From Chimonanthus salicifolius (taxonomy: Eukaryota; Streptophyta; Magnoliopsida; Laurales; Calycanthaceae): 64,000 bases of DNA. Location of the stretch: contig CM023539.1 in NCBI GenBank assembly GCA_013350335.1, positions 34,024,631-34,088,630 of the forward strand. The letters are read 5' to 3'. The notes beneath the pieces are model-generated. The model was given only the letters and a program-made list of their open reading frames with translations, made no database searches and was not told the origin of the DNA. Made by a program: the position numbers and the translations under genes. Below are positions 1 through 11,923 of this stretch, piece after piece. Each line of letters begins with the position of its first letter. The stretch's first letter is position 1.

Positions 1-1440
1 TTGTGATAATTTTATCAAGTCCATCTTTGATTTCTGAAGTTGTACTTATAATGTTCTCATAAAAAAACTTATGATGTAAAAATGCAGCAACTGCATGTGA
101 ATGACTATGCAAATTTTTTTTCCAATGCTGATCTATTATGCTCAAAATTTCCATGCATTTATCTTGATCATCATGATTTGGATAGAGACTTTTAATGGCT
201 GCTATTGCATGATTAAATCCTTCATACAAGTAACCCATTGTGGACCCATTGCCATATAACATTCTCAATATTTTAACAAGAGGTTCAACAATTTGGATTA
301 CCGTCTTTCCACCCTCCTAAAATTTATCACCACGTAAAATGTCTGCCACGATTTTTCCTTCACTTTTTTACATTGTGGCATGTTTCTCCATTCAACGGAA
401 GCAACCATCAATCTCAATGAATTTTCTTGACTCAAGACAGATTGTAAACAAATGAATTGAGTTGCAAACCTTATAGTGGTTGGCCTTTGCAACTCTCTTC
501 CTTGGGTGTGCACTCTTAACAAATCAAGGACATGTTGATACTAATACAAAAACTTAACAATTCTTCGAGCACTGTCAATATAGGGCTTTACAAATGGCAA
601 CTTGTCAATGTCTTCCAACGTTAAATCAATACAATGGGCAGCACATTGTGTCTTGAAAATATTTGGATACTTATTTTCAAGTATATCTCCTGCAGATGTA
701 TAATTTGACCCATTGTCTGTAACAAATTGTACAACATTTCTTTGTTCAATCTCATCAATCACAGAAGATATAAAATCAGCAATCAAAACCCTATTTATAA
801 TATTCCCTTATGCACATATAGACTTGAAGAAATTGTGCCTTGTGGACAAGCAACTAAGCAATTAATATACGGTCGATTCTTCATATCTGTCCATGTGTCA
901 GACATAAGTGTGCATCCACTTGTCTTTCAATTCTTGCTAATATCATTTACATATGATATTGCTACATATTTCACATTTTTTAACAACTTAGTCCTTAAAG
1001 TTTCACTACTAGGAAGGACATAAGTGGGCCCATATTCTATAGCGGCATGGATTGCTTCTCCGTATTCTTCAGATCTTAACAAATTAAGGGTGAGGTTGTT
1101 CATCACCATGCTTCTACATATCAAGTTGTCAACATGATCCTTGTTATATTTTTTAATCATGATATCAATCAATTGTTGTGCCGAGAAAGACGGAAAAACA
1201 ACCGATGATGTCAAAATTTCTCCTTTGCAAGCAGATCTAACAAGCATTCCATTTCGTCTATACCTTTTTGTTCTCTCTTTAAACGATATTGCATCCCTCC
1301 CATTTCACAAACATTCTTCAAAATTTTATCACACATTTTTTACATCATGTAATGTTCTTTTTGCTAGGTGATTTCTAAAACGGGTGATACCACCGCCAAA
1401 AACTTCTTCACAAAATTTACACTTAATCTTATTTTCACCC
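1..1440 (-). pseudogene. hAT-superfamily transposase (BED zinc finger + DUF659), broken, C-terminus off window
   Basis: On the minus strand several frames together read as a plant hAT transposase. A BED-type zinc finger start lies near 1350-1437 (CKFCEEVFGGGITRFRNHLA). A pre-DUF659 block lies at 927-1247 (EAIHAAIEYGPTYVLPS). The DUF659 core lies at 541-786 (VVQFVTDNGSNYTSAG, then CAAHCIDLTLEDI). A following block at 298-522 contains HTQGRELQRPTTIRFATQF. Residues at 1-290 continue the match (NGSTMGYLYEGFNHAIAAIK), and the hAT dimerisation region would lie beyond the left edge. An in-frame TAG at 541-543 and frame changes near 340, 800-930 and 1350 show that the copy is dead. The family mobilises DNA by cut-and-paste; this copy cannot make its transposase. 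Confidence 0.88.
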
Positions 1441-2655
1441 AATTCCTCTCCATATTGCCATAATGGATCTTTTTGTTAAGGCATTTTCGATGAAAAGTGG
1501 ATACAAAGATCTAGGAAAAATAAGAACATAAAGTTTAGAAAATAATAAACAAACAATTGATAACACAAGAAAAAGATAACATACAGACCCATCAATTTAA
1601 ATTATTTAGCATACAGATCAACCGATTACATTACAAATCATATAAATCATTTAAAAGTAATATACATACCCATCGATTACATTACAAATCATACCAAGGA
1701 AAAAGTTAACACACAAGAATACAAAAGAAAAAAAATTGAATCACAGTAAAATAAAGGTTGACAGCTTTATGAAAGTGACTTTTGAATTGGGACTGTGTAT
1801 TGTGATTTGTGAAGTATGAAGCTTTTTCAAATTGAAAATTGGGACTGTGTATGGGCTAGCTGGGGTTTTCGGGAACTTCCAATTCCAACAATAAAATATT
1901 GAGTTTGTCTACTATTTGGAAAATGAAAGGATTGGGTTACCTCTGTGCAACTCGACAAGAACGACGAACTGAGAAAGAGGATTCAGAGAGCAGCTGCCGG
2001 CAAGAGAGAGAACGAGCAGTGAGAGAGGTTCGAGAGAGCAGCCGTAGGCGAGAGGTTTGAGAGTGCAGCAAAAGAGAAGCCGCAGGCGAGAGAGAACGAG
2101 CAGTGAGAGAGGCTCGAGACAGGGAGTCGCAGGCGAGAGAGGATGGAGAGACCAGCACTAGAGCAGCCGCCGGCAAGAGAGAACGAGCAGCCGTAGGCGA
2201 CAGGTGAGAGAGGATCGAGAGAGTAGCAAGAGAACAGCCACAGGCGAGAGAGAAGATGGAGAGCGTGAGAGAGTAGATCAGGTTTACTCCAGAAGTAGAG
2301 GATTTTCGAATGGAGGGGATTTAGGATTTTCAATTTGGGATTTTTCGATTGGGATTTTCGATTGTAGAGGAAAGAATGAAACCCTAAAAGAGGGATTTTT
2401 AAGTCTCGGTGGTGCCGTATGTCCGTGCGGGTGGCCGGGTGTGCGAAAGTAGGGAAATTTCGAATTTTCGATTTTCGAACGGGAATCAGGGGAGAAAAAC
2501 TTAAACGTTTTTAACCCGTTTTTATCGTTTCTCACGTTAAAAACGCGTTTTTATCATTAAATTCCCGATAATAATTGCAGAGGCGTTAAAAACGAGATAT
2601 TAACGCGGTAACGTTATTTTCCCGATATTATCGTAGCATAAATGAAAATGAAAAT
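1441..2655 (-). mobile_element. 5' non-coding part of the hAT element
   Basis: This stretch lies upstream (minus sense) of the BED-finger fragment and has no convincing coding frame. From about 2475 to 2640 it carries repeated short motifs built on GTTAAAAACG and its variants (acgtttttaacc, cgttaaaaacgcg, gcgttaaaaacgag, taacgcggtaacg), which look like the subterminal repeats typical of hAT ends. Around 1610-1700 a unit containing GATTACATTACAAATCATA occurs twice. The right terminus is set at about 2655 because sequence after it matches the long-LTR repeat. Terminal repeat and target duplication cannot be verified with the left end missing. Confidence 0.5.
1968..2285. repeat. purine-rich degenerate tandem repeat (GAGAGA/GAACGAGCAG units)
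   Basis: The stretch is a degenerate tandem array of AGAGAGAACGAGCAG, CCGYAGGCGAGAG and GAGAGAGG words. It creates open frames of serine, leucine and arginine on the minus strand that are composition artefacts, not proteins. It sits in the presumed leader of the hAT element. Confidence 0.7.
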
Positions 2656-3361
2656 ACCGGCGGTTTTTGTTACATTGCTACTCACTAAAAGCGAGGCCAT
2701 ACACTACCACCGTCATGGTCTACATGAAAGATCATGGCTCACACCTCCATACCCATCCCATGAATATGAAGATGCCATGCTCAATGTCATGTCTACCATG
2801 CATTATCTCTATCATCGTGCCACATGTTATGTATCATGTTAACATGCCATGAATTTCATCATCAACATTATACTCTAAGCAGGATTTTATGATCTCAAAT
2901 CAACATAAACATCATGTACATGCTTTAAAATATCAAAATCAATCTCAACAATATCACACATGCATAATAATAATTCATATCACAATATTATTATTATGAC
3001 AACACAACATCATAGACTCATCTCAATAACATAAAAAATAACTCTATAACAGTCAATAAAACATTCATCTAATTCGAACATAATTATTGGACCCTTTAAC
3101 AAGGCTAGTGGCTACTTTCCAGCTATCCGGGCAGACTGAGTCCCCTCACGGCCATTAGAATATTTAGCCTATCCCCTTACACTACTGTGAGTAAGCACCG
3201 AATTACAACTACTATTCCTACATATACCCAATCCATGTCATAGGTCCAACATTATATTCCCAAAACACGTTACATAATGCAATATTTTTCCATTGCTCAA
3301 TCACATAAACAAAATAGAGAATATCATGCACAACAAAATATAGTGTATTGTTTTCCCTTAC
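2656..3361 (-). mobile_element. long-LTR retrotransposon fragment, minus orientation
   Basis: This segment reads as the diverged reverse complement of about 30.9-31.6 kb. Shared words include the GATGCCATGCTCAATG / CATTGAGCATGGCATC block and the region around CTCACGGCCATTAGAA. It is therefore another copy of the long-LTR family seen at 29152-32419 in the opposite orientation. Its left part was cut by the hAT insertion. No coding sequence is seen. Confidence 0.6.
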
Positions 3362-3434
3362 CTAGAAGTTCGTGATGTGCGAATGAGAAGTCCACGTATC
3401 TTTCAAGCGATGATTAGTCTTGAAGTCCAAAGTT

Positions 3435-3915
3435 TGTTTGTAATGTTTAGGCATCCAATCAGGATGGTAGTGATTATGTGATGTGACATCATTATAGAGA
3501 AATATTTTCTTCGAGTCTCCCATGTAAGGAGAGCAACAATGCTGTAATAAAAGCCACACTGGCACATATAGAAAAGCTTCAATTAAAGCTTTAACTCTTG
3601 ATTAGGCCATCCTCTGAAGTATTCCTTCATATCTCTAAATCATGGCTCATAATAGGTAATTGCAAGAACACATGCTTCAACAGTAGCATAATATGTAAAT
3701 TTCCACATAGATTCAGAGCATTTTACAATCTTTGCCCTTTTGGATTTACTAATCTTAACTGGCACAATTCCCTTACACAACAACCTCACGGCTAGCCTCT
3801 GATAGATGACGGTGTAGAGGAGGAATCTGGCAGCGTGGAAAGCCAAAGCAAAGCCAATGGCGATGAGTATGTGACCCATCTCCGGCACGCTGCTGCGACT
3901 CCATATCGAGTCCAT
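3435..3915 (-). pseudogene. LAG1-type ceramide synthase N-terminal fragment (captured, broken)
   Basis: The minus strand from the ATG at 3915 reads MDSIWSRSSVPEMGHILIAI, then IYQRLAVRLL, CSESMWKFTYYATVEACVLA, FRDMKEYFRGWPNQEL, FYMCQCGFYYSIVALLTWET and MMSHHIITTILIG. This is the N-terminal third of plant LAG1 homologues, the ER-membrane ceramide synthases that acylate sphingoid bases. An in-frame TAG at 3640-3642, a TAA near 3583 and loss of a codon (FYYSI where relatives have FYIYSI) disable it. The match stops at about 3435 and the conserved catalytic Lag1 motif further on is absent. It is embedded in long-LTR-like sequence, so it is probably a gene piece carried by a transposon rather than a resident gene. 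Confidence 0.82.
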
Positions 3916-4916
3916 GAGATTGATTTGACGGATGTAGGAGAGTAGAAATAGGAAGCATCAATCGAAGTAAAGATGTAGAGTTTGGGATCAATTGATTATA
4001 AATGAAGAAGAAAGAGATACGTATGATGCTGAATCGTCGATAGAATGACGAAAAGCAGCAGAAGATTTAGATCCCAAAAACAACATTGGCGTAAGAGCAA
4101 ACGAGGGAAAGAAATTTCCTTCTGCAACAAGAGAGAAAGAAGAAAAGGAGAAGACAAGAGGGAGAAAGAAAAGGAGGGAGGGATTTTCGAAGTCCTAATG
4201 GGAAACTAGGAGATATCTTGTGAGAGGGGTTGGGTTTTCTAATTTTAGGAGGCATGTTTGGCTAAGTATTCTAACAAGAATGGAAATGGGATAGGCAGGG
4301 GTTTTAGGATAGGATTTGAATTCCATTGCATGGGAGTTTTACAAGATGTGCATATGGGACCCAAAATCAGTTGGGTTGTTTTCCATATACGTTATTATCC
4401 ATCAAATATAATTAAGCCAATTATTTGTTAATACTCCAAAGTTAATCATCTATGACAAGTAGAATCATTTGAGTTGATTAAATTATTTAGATTATTATTA
4501 TATTTTTCCTTTGAGTTGAATAAATCCAACAAAGCAAACAAAATAAGAATTAAATCAAAAAGAGGCAAAATCGTCTTTTCATAAAAATATTGAAAACCCG
4601 ATTAAAATCCATTTAATTCTTTTATTTACATAACTTATCACCAATTAATTTATTTCAATTGTGTAAATTATTTGAGGGAAAATGTGTGTGCAATGGGAGT
4701 TAACTAAGATTCTAAGTGAAATGTATTTTCAAAATATTAAAACAAACAAACACATACATCATCATCTTAATCCACTAACATTCTAATTCTACCCATTTAC
4801 CTTAACCCTCCAATGAGGCATCTCTATTTTCAATGAGGCATCTCCCATTTCCAAAGAGGCATCTCTACTTCCAATAAAACAATTCAACTTTCAAGGTTCA
4901 TGCACCTTGGGATACA
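3916..4916. other. non-coding: possible LAG1 leader, then AT-rich repeat sequence
   Basis: The part from 3916 to about 4200 is purine-rich on the plus strand, so pyrimidine-rich in the sense of the LAG1 fragment. It may be that gene's captured leader or promoter. From 4260 to 4916 the sequence is AT-rich with a thrice-repeated word of the type CAATGAGGCATCTC / CCAAAGAGGCATCTC near 4810-4870. No gene is seen. Confidence 0.4.
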
Positions 4917-7900
4917 TATAATGACCCGACCCAAATTAGTGGATTAATAGAATGAGTAGAGATAGTGTAATTGGGTAGTCAATATTTTTTTTCTATTAGT
5001 GTGTTTATTTTGTGACTTTTTTGGGAAACACACTTTAAAAAAGAAATTTAAATAGTAGGTCTCCCATCGGCATACACCTTCTCCTTAGTTAGAAATTCAC
5101 AGGTTAATCCCTTCAAATAAAATGCATATTTAAATGAAGACATTATTAATAAAATTAGAAGTTATAATTTACAAAAGAAATAATAATAGAACTAAGATCC
5201 CGAAAATACCCTTGGCACAAATCCTTAGGAGAGAAACCCTAGCATGGCCGACCCCTATCACATTTAATCCCATGCTATGGGAGAAAATCTCATCTCTCTC
5301 TTAATACACGACAAAGCTCTCTCTCCCTCTCCTCCTACCAGCCCTTTTTTTTTTTTTAATAAAGGTAAAACTTACTCCCTTCGTCCCATTTTAATTGTCT
5401 CATTTGAAATATTTGTGTTTTTTAAGGAACTCTCTCTATAAGGCTAACATTTCATGTGATCTCATCCATTTTCAATACACTTTATACTAAATGAGACAAT
5501 TATTTTGGGACAATTCTAAAATTCATATAGGACACTTAATTTGGGACAGAGGGAGTATTATTTTAAGATAAAAAACAGCAATTTACCGAAAGGAACAATA
5601 GGATAGCACGAAGCCCGGCCCAAGTCAAGAAAAACATAAGGAAATAAGCCCATAAACTAGGCCACCCACCCACATCCTGGGCAAGGAAAAACCACCCAAA
5701 CTCAAAACGAGCAAAGCAATAATAAAAACGGTCCAAAACTAGGGCAGCCAGAAGGAAAAGGCAACCCAGCCCACCTGCAAGAACACCTCAATCCAATTCA
5801 GGATTGCACAAAGGGAGGCTGCCTAGACCACAGGTTGGGCCATTGTAGTAAAATGGAGAGGACAAAAGCAGTACACCATTAGTGCAGAACACATAAGAAG
5901 CCACCCCAAACGAAAGATCAACAGCAACCAAAATGTGACCAGAACAAAACTAAGAACGATGAGTGCTCTCTCCCACCTTATTCAAGCATGGCCGATTGGA
6001 GTGCCTTTATTTGTAACGATTTGGTCTTTTATGGCCGTGGTTGGGTGGGCCTTGTGACCCGCTAGGATATGTGCACATGTGCTGAGAGATATTGAGGAAT
6101 TATGCATTGATGTATGGGTATGGGAACATGCATCATGGCATTACATTATTACATTACATGCATTGCGTAGACTATGATATGTCTCACATGCTACAATTAA
6201 GTCTTTGTATTCTATGGAAAATTCATATATGTTATATGGTGAATGTGTGTTTACACGTTATGTGATAATCATGCTTCTCTGTAGGCATAGTTGAAGCCAC
6301 CCCTTACATTACAGGAAATCATTTATAGTAGGGTCTCAGTGAGACTAGGAGCAGGCTTAGACGTCCAAAAGTCATTGGGACAAAAACTTAGTTTCTAATT
6401 CAATTTCTTAGAGACAATTAGCCATATTAGACTTAATTAATTGATTGGTTTATGGTTTGTTATTTGAGACACAACGGTGTCCTTTGGGATAATTTTTATT
6501 GGTTATGTTTTGAGAATTTAAATTTTATACTTCATTCTTTATTTTAGAGCCTTTGAGAATTAAATTTATGGGTTTGATAATTTGTGACTTTAAGGCATTT
6601 TAATTACATTTATTTTATGTGGACGTGTAATGTGAGATTAGATATCCTATGTTAAGAGCCTATAAATTTTATCATTGATGTAAAATATGAATGGTTAGAA
6701 TGATCCGTATAGTAGACAGAATTTGATTTCGATGTGAGAATGCATATTTCGTTTTCATGGCTCAATATATTATTTAATTTGAAAAAAATTATCAGCCATG
6801 GTTCAGAACACAATTTAAGATAGGTTGATTCTCACTACTCGTTCTCTTTCCGGAGAGGCGGCCAGAGCCGGCTAGACACAAGCTAATGCCTAAGGCAAAA
6901 AATCTAACCGGGAATTCTTGATATTTAATTAAAATTTTAATTATATAATAAAGTAAATTTTGAGAGATTTAAAAATCCTGATCCCCCAAATCCATCCAAT
7001 ACCCCCACATACATACTTCAATGGATGGGGAAAATTTAATTAAAGCTTATAAAATTGGGACCTTGAACTAATTCAAAAACTAACATATGAAACCAGAGAG
7101 CAAATCATCTGATTTCTTTAGGAAAAAATGGTTATTTTTTCATCTTAAGTTTGAAGTACTAAAATGTTTGTTTTATAAAAAGCATGGCCCTTTCAATGCA
7201 TCAAACAAAAAAAACCAAAAAAAATAACAAAAGCAAATCACACATCAATGGCAAAAATACAATCTCACAAGCCAGACTTAAATTACTCAACAAAAACCAA
7301 TAAAAATTGTAAACTTGATCTAAAACGAAGAAGAGGAAAAAAAAGATAGTAAACCAACAAGAATCCATCATCCAATTCCTCTTACAGAATAAAACGTAGA
7401 ACCCATATACCTGATCCAGCGTCTGAAACCCCAATCGATGCCCGATTATAATTGGGTGTGTCTTCAAACAATGAAAGTGAGAGTTCCTCGTGGGCAACAC
7501 CAATATAAAAAAGAATCAGTCCCAAAGACGGATTGTCCATAACAAAATCCTTGATAGGCAGCCAAAGAAAGAACTCCTCCTGGGAAAAGCTGGAGACGTT
7601 GGTTAGAGCGTAGTAGGTGAGATTCGCAGTGACGATGGGGTCGTACTACTCAAAGAGAAAAAATGGCGATTGGGTTTCCAAATGTTGTTGTCGCCAGAGG
7701 AGAAAGAACAGAGAGAGGAGACAATTTCTTAAAGGTTTCGGATTAGGTTAAATTAGAGATGGGCACATTGATGCAACTTAAAAAGGGGCTGTTAGGGTTT
7801 TGCGGAAGGGTTCATTTTTTTTTCACGATTTTACGGCAAATAAAGGGGTTTTGTGGCTTTTAAGAACGGATGCCTTAGAAAAATAAAAGGTTTTAAGGCT

Positions 7901-8041
7901 TTTAAGAACAGACGCCTTAGACAAATAAACGGGTTCTGAGGCTTTATCGCAACTAGAATTTGGGCCTTTTCTAAATACGAGCCTCAAGCGATGGCTTTTC
8001 TTGCTTACAGGTTAAGCTGGCCATGGAGGCGGGGTGTGACA
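4917..8041 (+). mobile_element. solo long LTR (about 3.1 kb), plus orientation
   Basis: The left end reads TATAATGACCCGACCC and the right end GGCGGGGTGTGACA, matching the ends of the complete LTR at 29152-32419 (TGTAGTGACCCAACCC and GGGGCGTTACA). Flanks ATACA (4912-4916) and ATACC (8042-8046) make a 5-bp target duplication with one mismatch. The word CACCCCTTACATTACAGG near 6300 matches CACCCCTTACATTGCAGG near 31905. No gag or pol is visible, so it is a solo LTR or a fragment. Ty3/gypsy affiliation is inferred from length and end signature only. Confidence 0.7.
5373..5557. mobile_element. Stowaway-like MITE (TACTCCCT...AGGGAGTA), 185 bp
   Basis: Inverted ends TACTCCCTTCGTCCC and GGGACAGAGGGAGTA bracket 185 bp without coding potential. 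These ends are characteristic of plant Tc1/mariner-derived Stowaway MITEs, which insert at TA. It is nested in the long LTR at 4917-8041. A relative lies at 10000-10208 and the start of a third is at 63987. Confidence 0.85.
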
Positions 8042-9999
8042 ATACCAAGGCCTCTTCCACTAAGGAGGGAATCCCAACTGTTTAATAGGGAGTGGTAAAC
8101 AAGCTTCAGTTGAATATAGAAAAACATTTATATTGTAGTAGACTAGTAGTTGTCATTGTTTAAGAAAGGCAATAAAATAAAAAGTTAATATGAATTGTTG
8201 TCTCATTTTCCAAAGTAACAAATACTTTGCTGACATTTGTTGTGATGTCATCCCAATGGATGCTTGTCATCTTCTTTTGGATACACCATGGCAGTACCAT
8301 AAGAATACTAAATATAATTCTCATAAAAATATTTATTCTTTTGACATGATGGTGTGAAGATTGTGCTAGGATTTAACCTAAGGGGTAGTGAAAATGAAAC
8401 CTAGAAAAGGGGACGTAAGTCTATTAGCTTTGACACATCTACCATAACGAAGTGCATTGGTGAAGTCCAAGTGCTTTCAATGGGTTTCAGTAAAAAAATA
8501 CAAGAGAGGTTGTACATTAATGACTAGATAGTAGATTTTAATTGTTCCAATCATATGATGGAGGTGTGCGAAAATAACGTGTTTCTCTTTTGTGTTAAGG
8601 AGAGGCTATGAATTTATTTATAAAGAAGATGGAATACAAATAAAGCAGGTGATTAAAATAAAAAAGGAAAATTTCAAAATAAAAAATACATCATTAGAGA
8701 AATAATCTAAATATATCATAAATCTAAATTGATTCAAACAAGACGTGATCTTTGATGAAGCATCACCATGGTTGTCAGATTCCAATTATCTTCCTCTGCT
8801 AGGTTCTTTGGATTTTCAAGATGAGGTGTGGAATTTTTATTGGGTATGAACGAGTTTCACATTGGTGAGAGGGAAAGAAAAAGAGAAAAATATATAGAGT
8901 TGGAGATCTCCACCTATCAAATTAGTTTTTTTGAACTAAAAGTCCAATCTCAACAGTGCTTTCTCCACAAGAAAAAATTTAAGCATGATGGCAATGATCA
9001 ATCAGTGGTTTTATCAAGTTTTCACTAAGTCAGAATTAATAAAGCAAAATCATTTGACTGTTTAGCAAGCTAATGCAAAGGTCAATGCAAAGCTATGCCT
9101 TGGGTTCATCTTTCTGTACTCCTCTCTCTCCTCTCCTTTTCTCTCCTTCTTTCCTTTTATATTGTTTATGATACCATGCACTGCCAGCCAAGATACTTGA
9201 CAATTGGTTTTCATTTCATGTATGTGAGTGTATGGTTTGGAAATGGTTGCATAAATCTAGCTTAATTTGTTCTATTGTATATATTTAGTAGCTAATTCAT
9301 CATTTTCACTTTGTAAATCTAACTTGCATAATCACACTTTTCACTTTCTTAATTGGCTTTGATCCAAATCTGGATAATTCAAACAAACTGCATAATATAA
9401 AGCATAACTCTAATTCAGTCCAAATTAAAAATAATTAAATTAGTTTAGATTAATATCTTGAACTATATCAGACAAATTTAAATTGAAATTTGATACAAAC
9501 TGCACCCCATACTCGAATTTGACCTCCGCATGTCACATGTTTCAATTTTAGTGACGGTCATGGTATAACTTACACCACATAAGTGTTGCCATGTTAGGTA
9601 TTTTCCTAGTTATTTATTAGGAGAATTCAAATGCCCGACTATTGCGGATGAAGTGTCTCCATCTAGTTGTTTGGTTGTCTTTTATATTTTTTTCATGGAA
9701 ATTTCCAGGTAGCGTCAAGTGTCGAACCGGCTCAGAAAATGCCACTCCAAGGAATTAGAAAAGAAGTTTCCATGAAAATTTTCATTTTCCACTTCTTTTC
9801 GTAGAATTTGAGCTCTTCACGGGTCTTGGCTGAACAACAATCATCTTTGACGGAGCTGCAAGCCTTGATAGAAGATGTATCCATCGACTGTTGATCACGT
9901 GGGCCCACCGTAAGGTTCATAAATTCGTTGTCCAATAGAGTGAAATTATTAAAGTGGTGAGAACATTAGCGAATGATCTCGCCAGAATATAAAAATTTC
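8042..9999. other. AT-rich intergenic stretch, no gene recognised
   Basis: Only short open frames without recognisable motifs occur here, on either strand. A CT-rich patch lies at about 9120-9155. There is no terminal repeat or coding remnant that I can support. Confidence 0.5.
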
Positions 10000-10208
10000 T
10001 ACTCTCTCTGTCTTATTTTAGTTGTCTCATTTAAAATATGTCTTATTTGAAATATTTGTATTTTTTAAGAAACTCTCTATTTAAAGCTAGTACTCTATGT
10101 GATCTTATCCATTTTCAACACACTTTATACTACTCTAATATAAATGAGAATTATTTTGGGACAATTCTAAAATTTATATAAGACAACTAATTTGGGACAA
10201 AGGGAGTA
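10000..10208. mobile_element. Stowaway-like MITE, 209 bp
   Basis: Ends TACTCTCTCTGTCTTATTT and GGGACAAAGGGAGTA form the same degenerate inverted repeat as the copy at 5373-5557. The interiors share words such as TTTAAGAAACTCTCTATTTA and GACAATTCTAAAATT. A local duplication of the word TTTAAAATATGTCTTATTT explains part of the extra length. Confidence 0.85.
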
Positions 10209-10367
10209 TTTCAGTTAATTTATGAAACAAATGATTTTATATAACACTTGAAGTATCATTTTCTCAATAGTTAACTTTTAAGAGTAAGTTCTATCTTAAA
10301 AATGTTATTAAGTCATAATTTTCTAACATGGTATAAAAGGAGGATATGTGTGACCGATGCACGTAAA

Positions 10368-10531
10368 CGAGGCTGACCTTGGTTATAAGCGGAGTAGGTC
10401 GCCGCCTAAGACCCCCAAAAAATAGGTCCAAAAAATTAGAAAATTAAAGAGGGATACTAATTGCAGTAGGGCCCATCTTAAGAGTTTGCCCAGGGCCCTT
10501 GTGATTTTAGGGCATCTTAGGGCCGACACTG
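10368..10531. mobile_element. short hAT-type MITE, 164 bp
   Basis: The element runs from CGAGGCTGACCTTGG to AGGGCCGACACTG, an imperfect inverted repeat of the CAGNGGC...GCCNNCACTG kind found in plant hAT MITEs. It is flanked by CACGTAAA (10360-10367) and CATGTAAA (10532-10539), an 8-bp target duplication with one mismatch. It has no coding capacity. Confidence 0.62.
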
Positions 10532-10997
10532 CATGTAAAAGTATGTGTTAAGCGATAAAAATAATTATATCAGTTAATTTATGAAACCAACGACTCTATA
10601 TAACACTTGCAACATTCTTCCCTCCATGACTACCTTTTAAAAATAAGTAAATAACTAATTGATAAACTTGACACAAATGTTTTAGAGATAGTATTCGAGA
10701 TAGACTGATAATCTTTCATATCGGCTTGATTGATATTTCCACTTTTCATATATATTTTCTAAAAATTAAAAAATATTGATGAGCCAATGCATATCGATTA
10801 ATATTGGTCGATACAACTGCATCAGTCAATATTTCTAGTTGCATTTAAAAATCATAGCCATTATACTTTTAAAAAAAATTGGTCATTGATTTGTAAATAT
10901 CAACCAAGTTGAAATTAACAAAGACCTATGGATTGTACGTTGAGAAGTTAAAGAAATAAATAAATAACATCATATACTTAATTTTAAAGGAGCGATC

Positions 10998-11393
10998 CTC
11001 CCACGTGCATTTTGTGTTTAGCGACACGGATTTTAGTGTATTCTTAACTTTATCCTTCGCATGAACAGTAAAATTTCGATGGGCTGATTTTTACTGTTCA
11101 TATGAATTTTGACGAGCCGATTTGAAATTTCAGATAACCAAATTACACTGTTTATGAATTTGGCGAGCCGACTTTTAATTTTGGAGAGCCGAATTGCACT
11201 GTTCATGAATTCCGGCCAGCCGATTTGCACTGTTCATGAATTTTGGCGAGCTGACTTGTAATTTCCGCGAGCCGATTGTACTGTTCATGAATTTTGACAT
11301 TCTTTTTTCTTCGGTACGACAGGTAGAGGGTAAATTGGGCATCACGGTAAAATCTGTGTCTACATATACAAATGCCTGGGTGAAAATCACTGG
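10998..11393. mobile_element. foldback/MITE-like element with internal tandem repeats
   Basis: The outer parts are inverted relative to each other: GACACGGATTTTAGTG near 11021 pairs with GTAAAATCTGTGTC near 11347, and GTGCATTTTGTG pairs imperfectly with ACAAATGCCTG. Between them (about 11060-11300) lie five or so imperfect units of roughly 60 bp. Each unit combines a TGTTCATGAATT word with a GCGAGCCGATTT word. The open frames on the minus strand through this stretch are repeat translations, not a gene. Confidence 0.6.
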
Positions 11394-11601
11394 CCAATTT
11401 TAAAACCTTCCAACAAATCACTTGATCAAATAAGTTTCATTATTAACATAAAACATGTTGGAATAGGATTCCATTGGGTCACAGATAATCCTAGTGTCTC
11501 ATATTTTCAAGTATATTAAACAAAAGTTTAATTTAATTTTTCAACGAAATACTCAGGACATAATTTAAATTAATAGCATTAAGTCCTAATAATAACTTAT
11601 T

Positions 11602-11785
11602 GTTTTTTTACTAAGGTGTCTAGGTTTTTTAGAGCACTTGACTAATCCTCGAGATATGTGCAAGCCTCCATACCTATAGACACCGAATAACTCTATGGGG
11701 AGTAGTCCTTCGAGGTAGATTGAGAATCAAACTCAGGACTTTCGTTTTGTGAGGCAGGTTCTTAGCTATTACTCTAACTCATTTG
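11602..11785 (-). mobile_element. tRNA-derived SINE, minus orientation (diverged)
   Basis: It is a diverged copy of the SINE at 40531-40709 and 27630-27817. The left end is a T-run followed by CTAAGGTGTCTAGG, and a reversed box-B-like word (GAATCAAACTCAGG) lies near 11724. It ends near the ATTACTCTAACTC word. It is older than the 40.5-kb copy by divergence. Confidence 0.6.
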
Positions 11786-11923
11786 AGTTAACTCATTTTT
11801 TCTTATTTATATATTTTTAATTTTTGCTAACAATTGATTAATTACTATGCCAATTTACCGTAGTTCTTTTTTTCATATCAATAAGCTCTAAAAGTTGAAT
11901 CTATGCCAAATTAAATATGACTA

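Noticed and set aside
1937..2333. Overlapping minus-strand frames of 79 and 116 codons
   Set aside because: They are translations of a degenerate GAGAGA/GAACGAGCAG array with low-complexity Ser/Leu/Arg composition.
11033..11421. Repeated units that could suggest a CRISPR-like array or a repeat protein
   Set aside because: Units are imperfect, about 60 bp, without uniform spacers, in a plant genome and enclosed by inverted ends. The frames are repeat translations.
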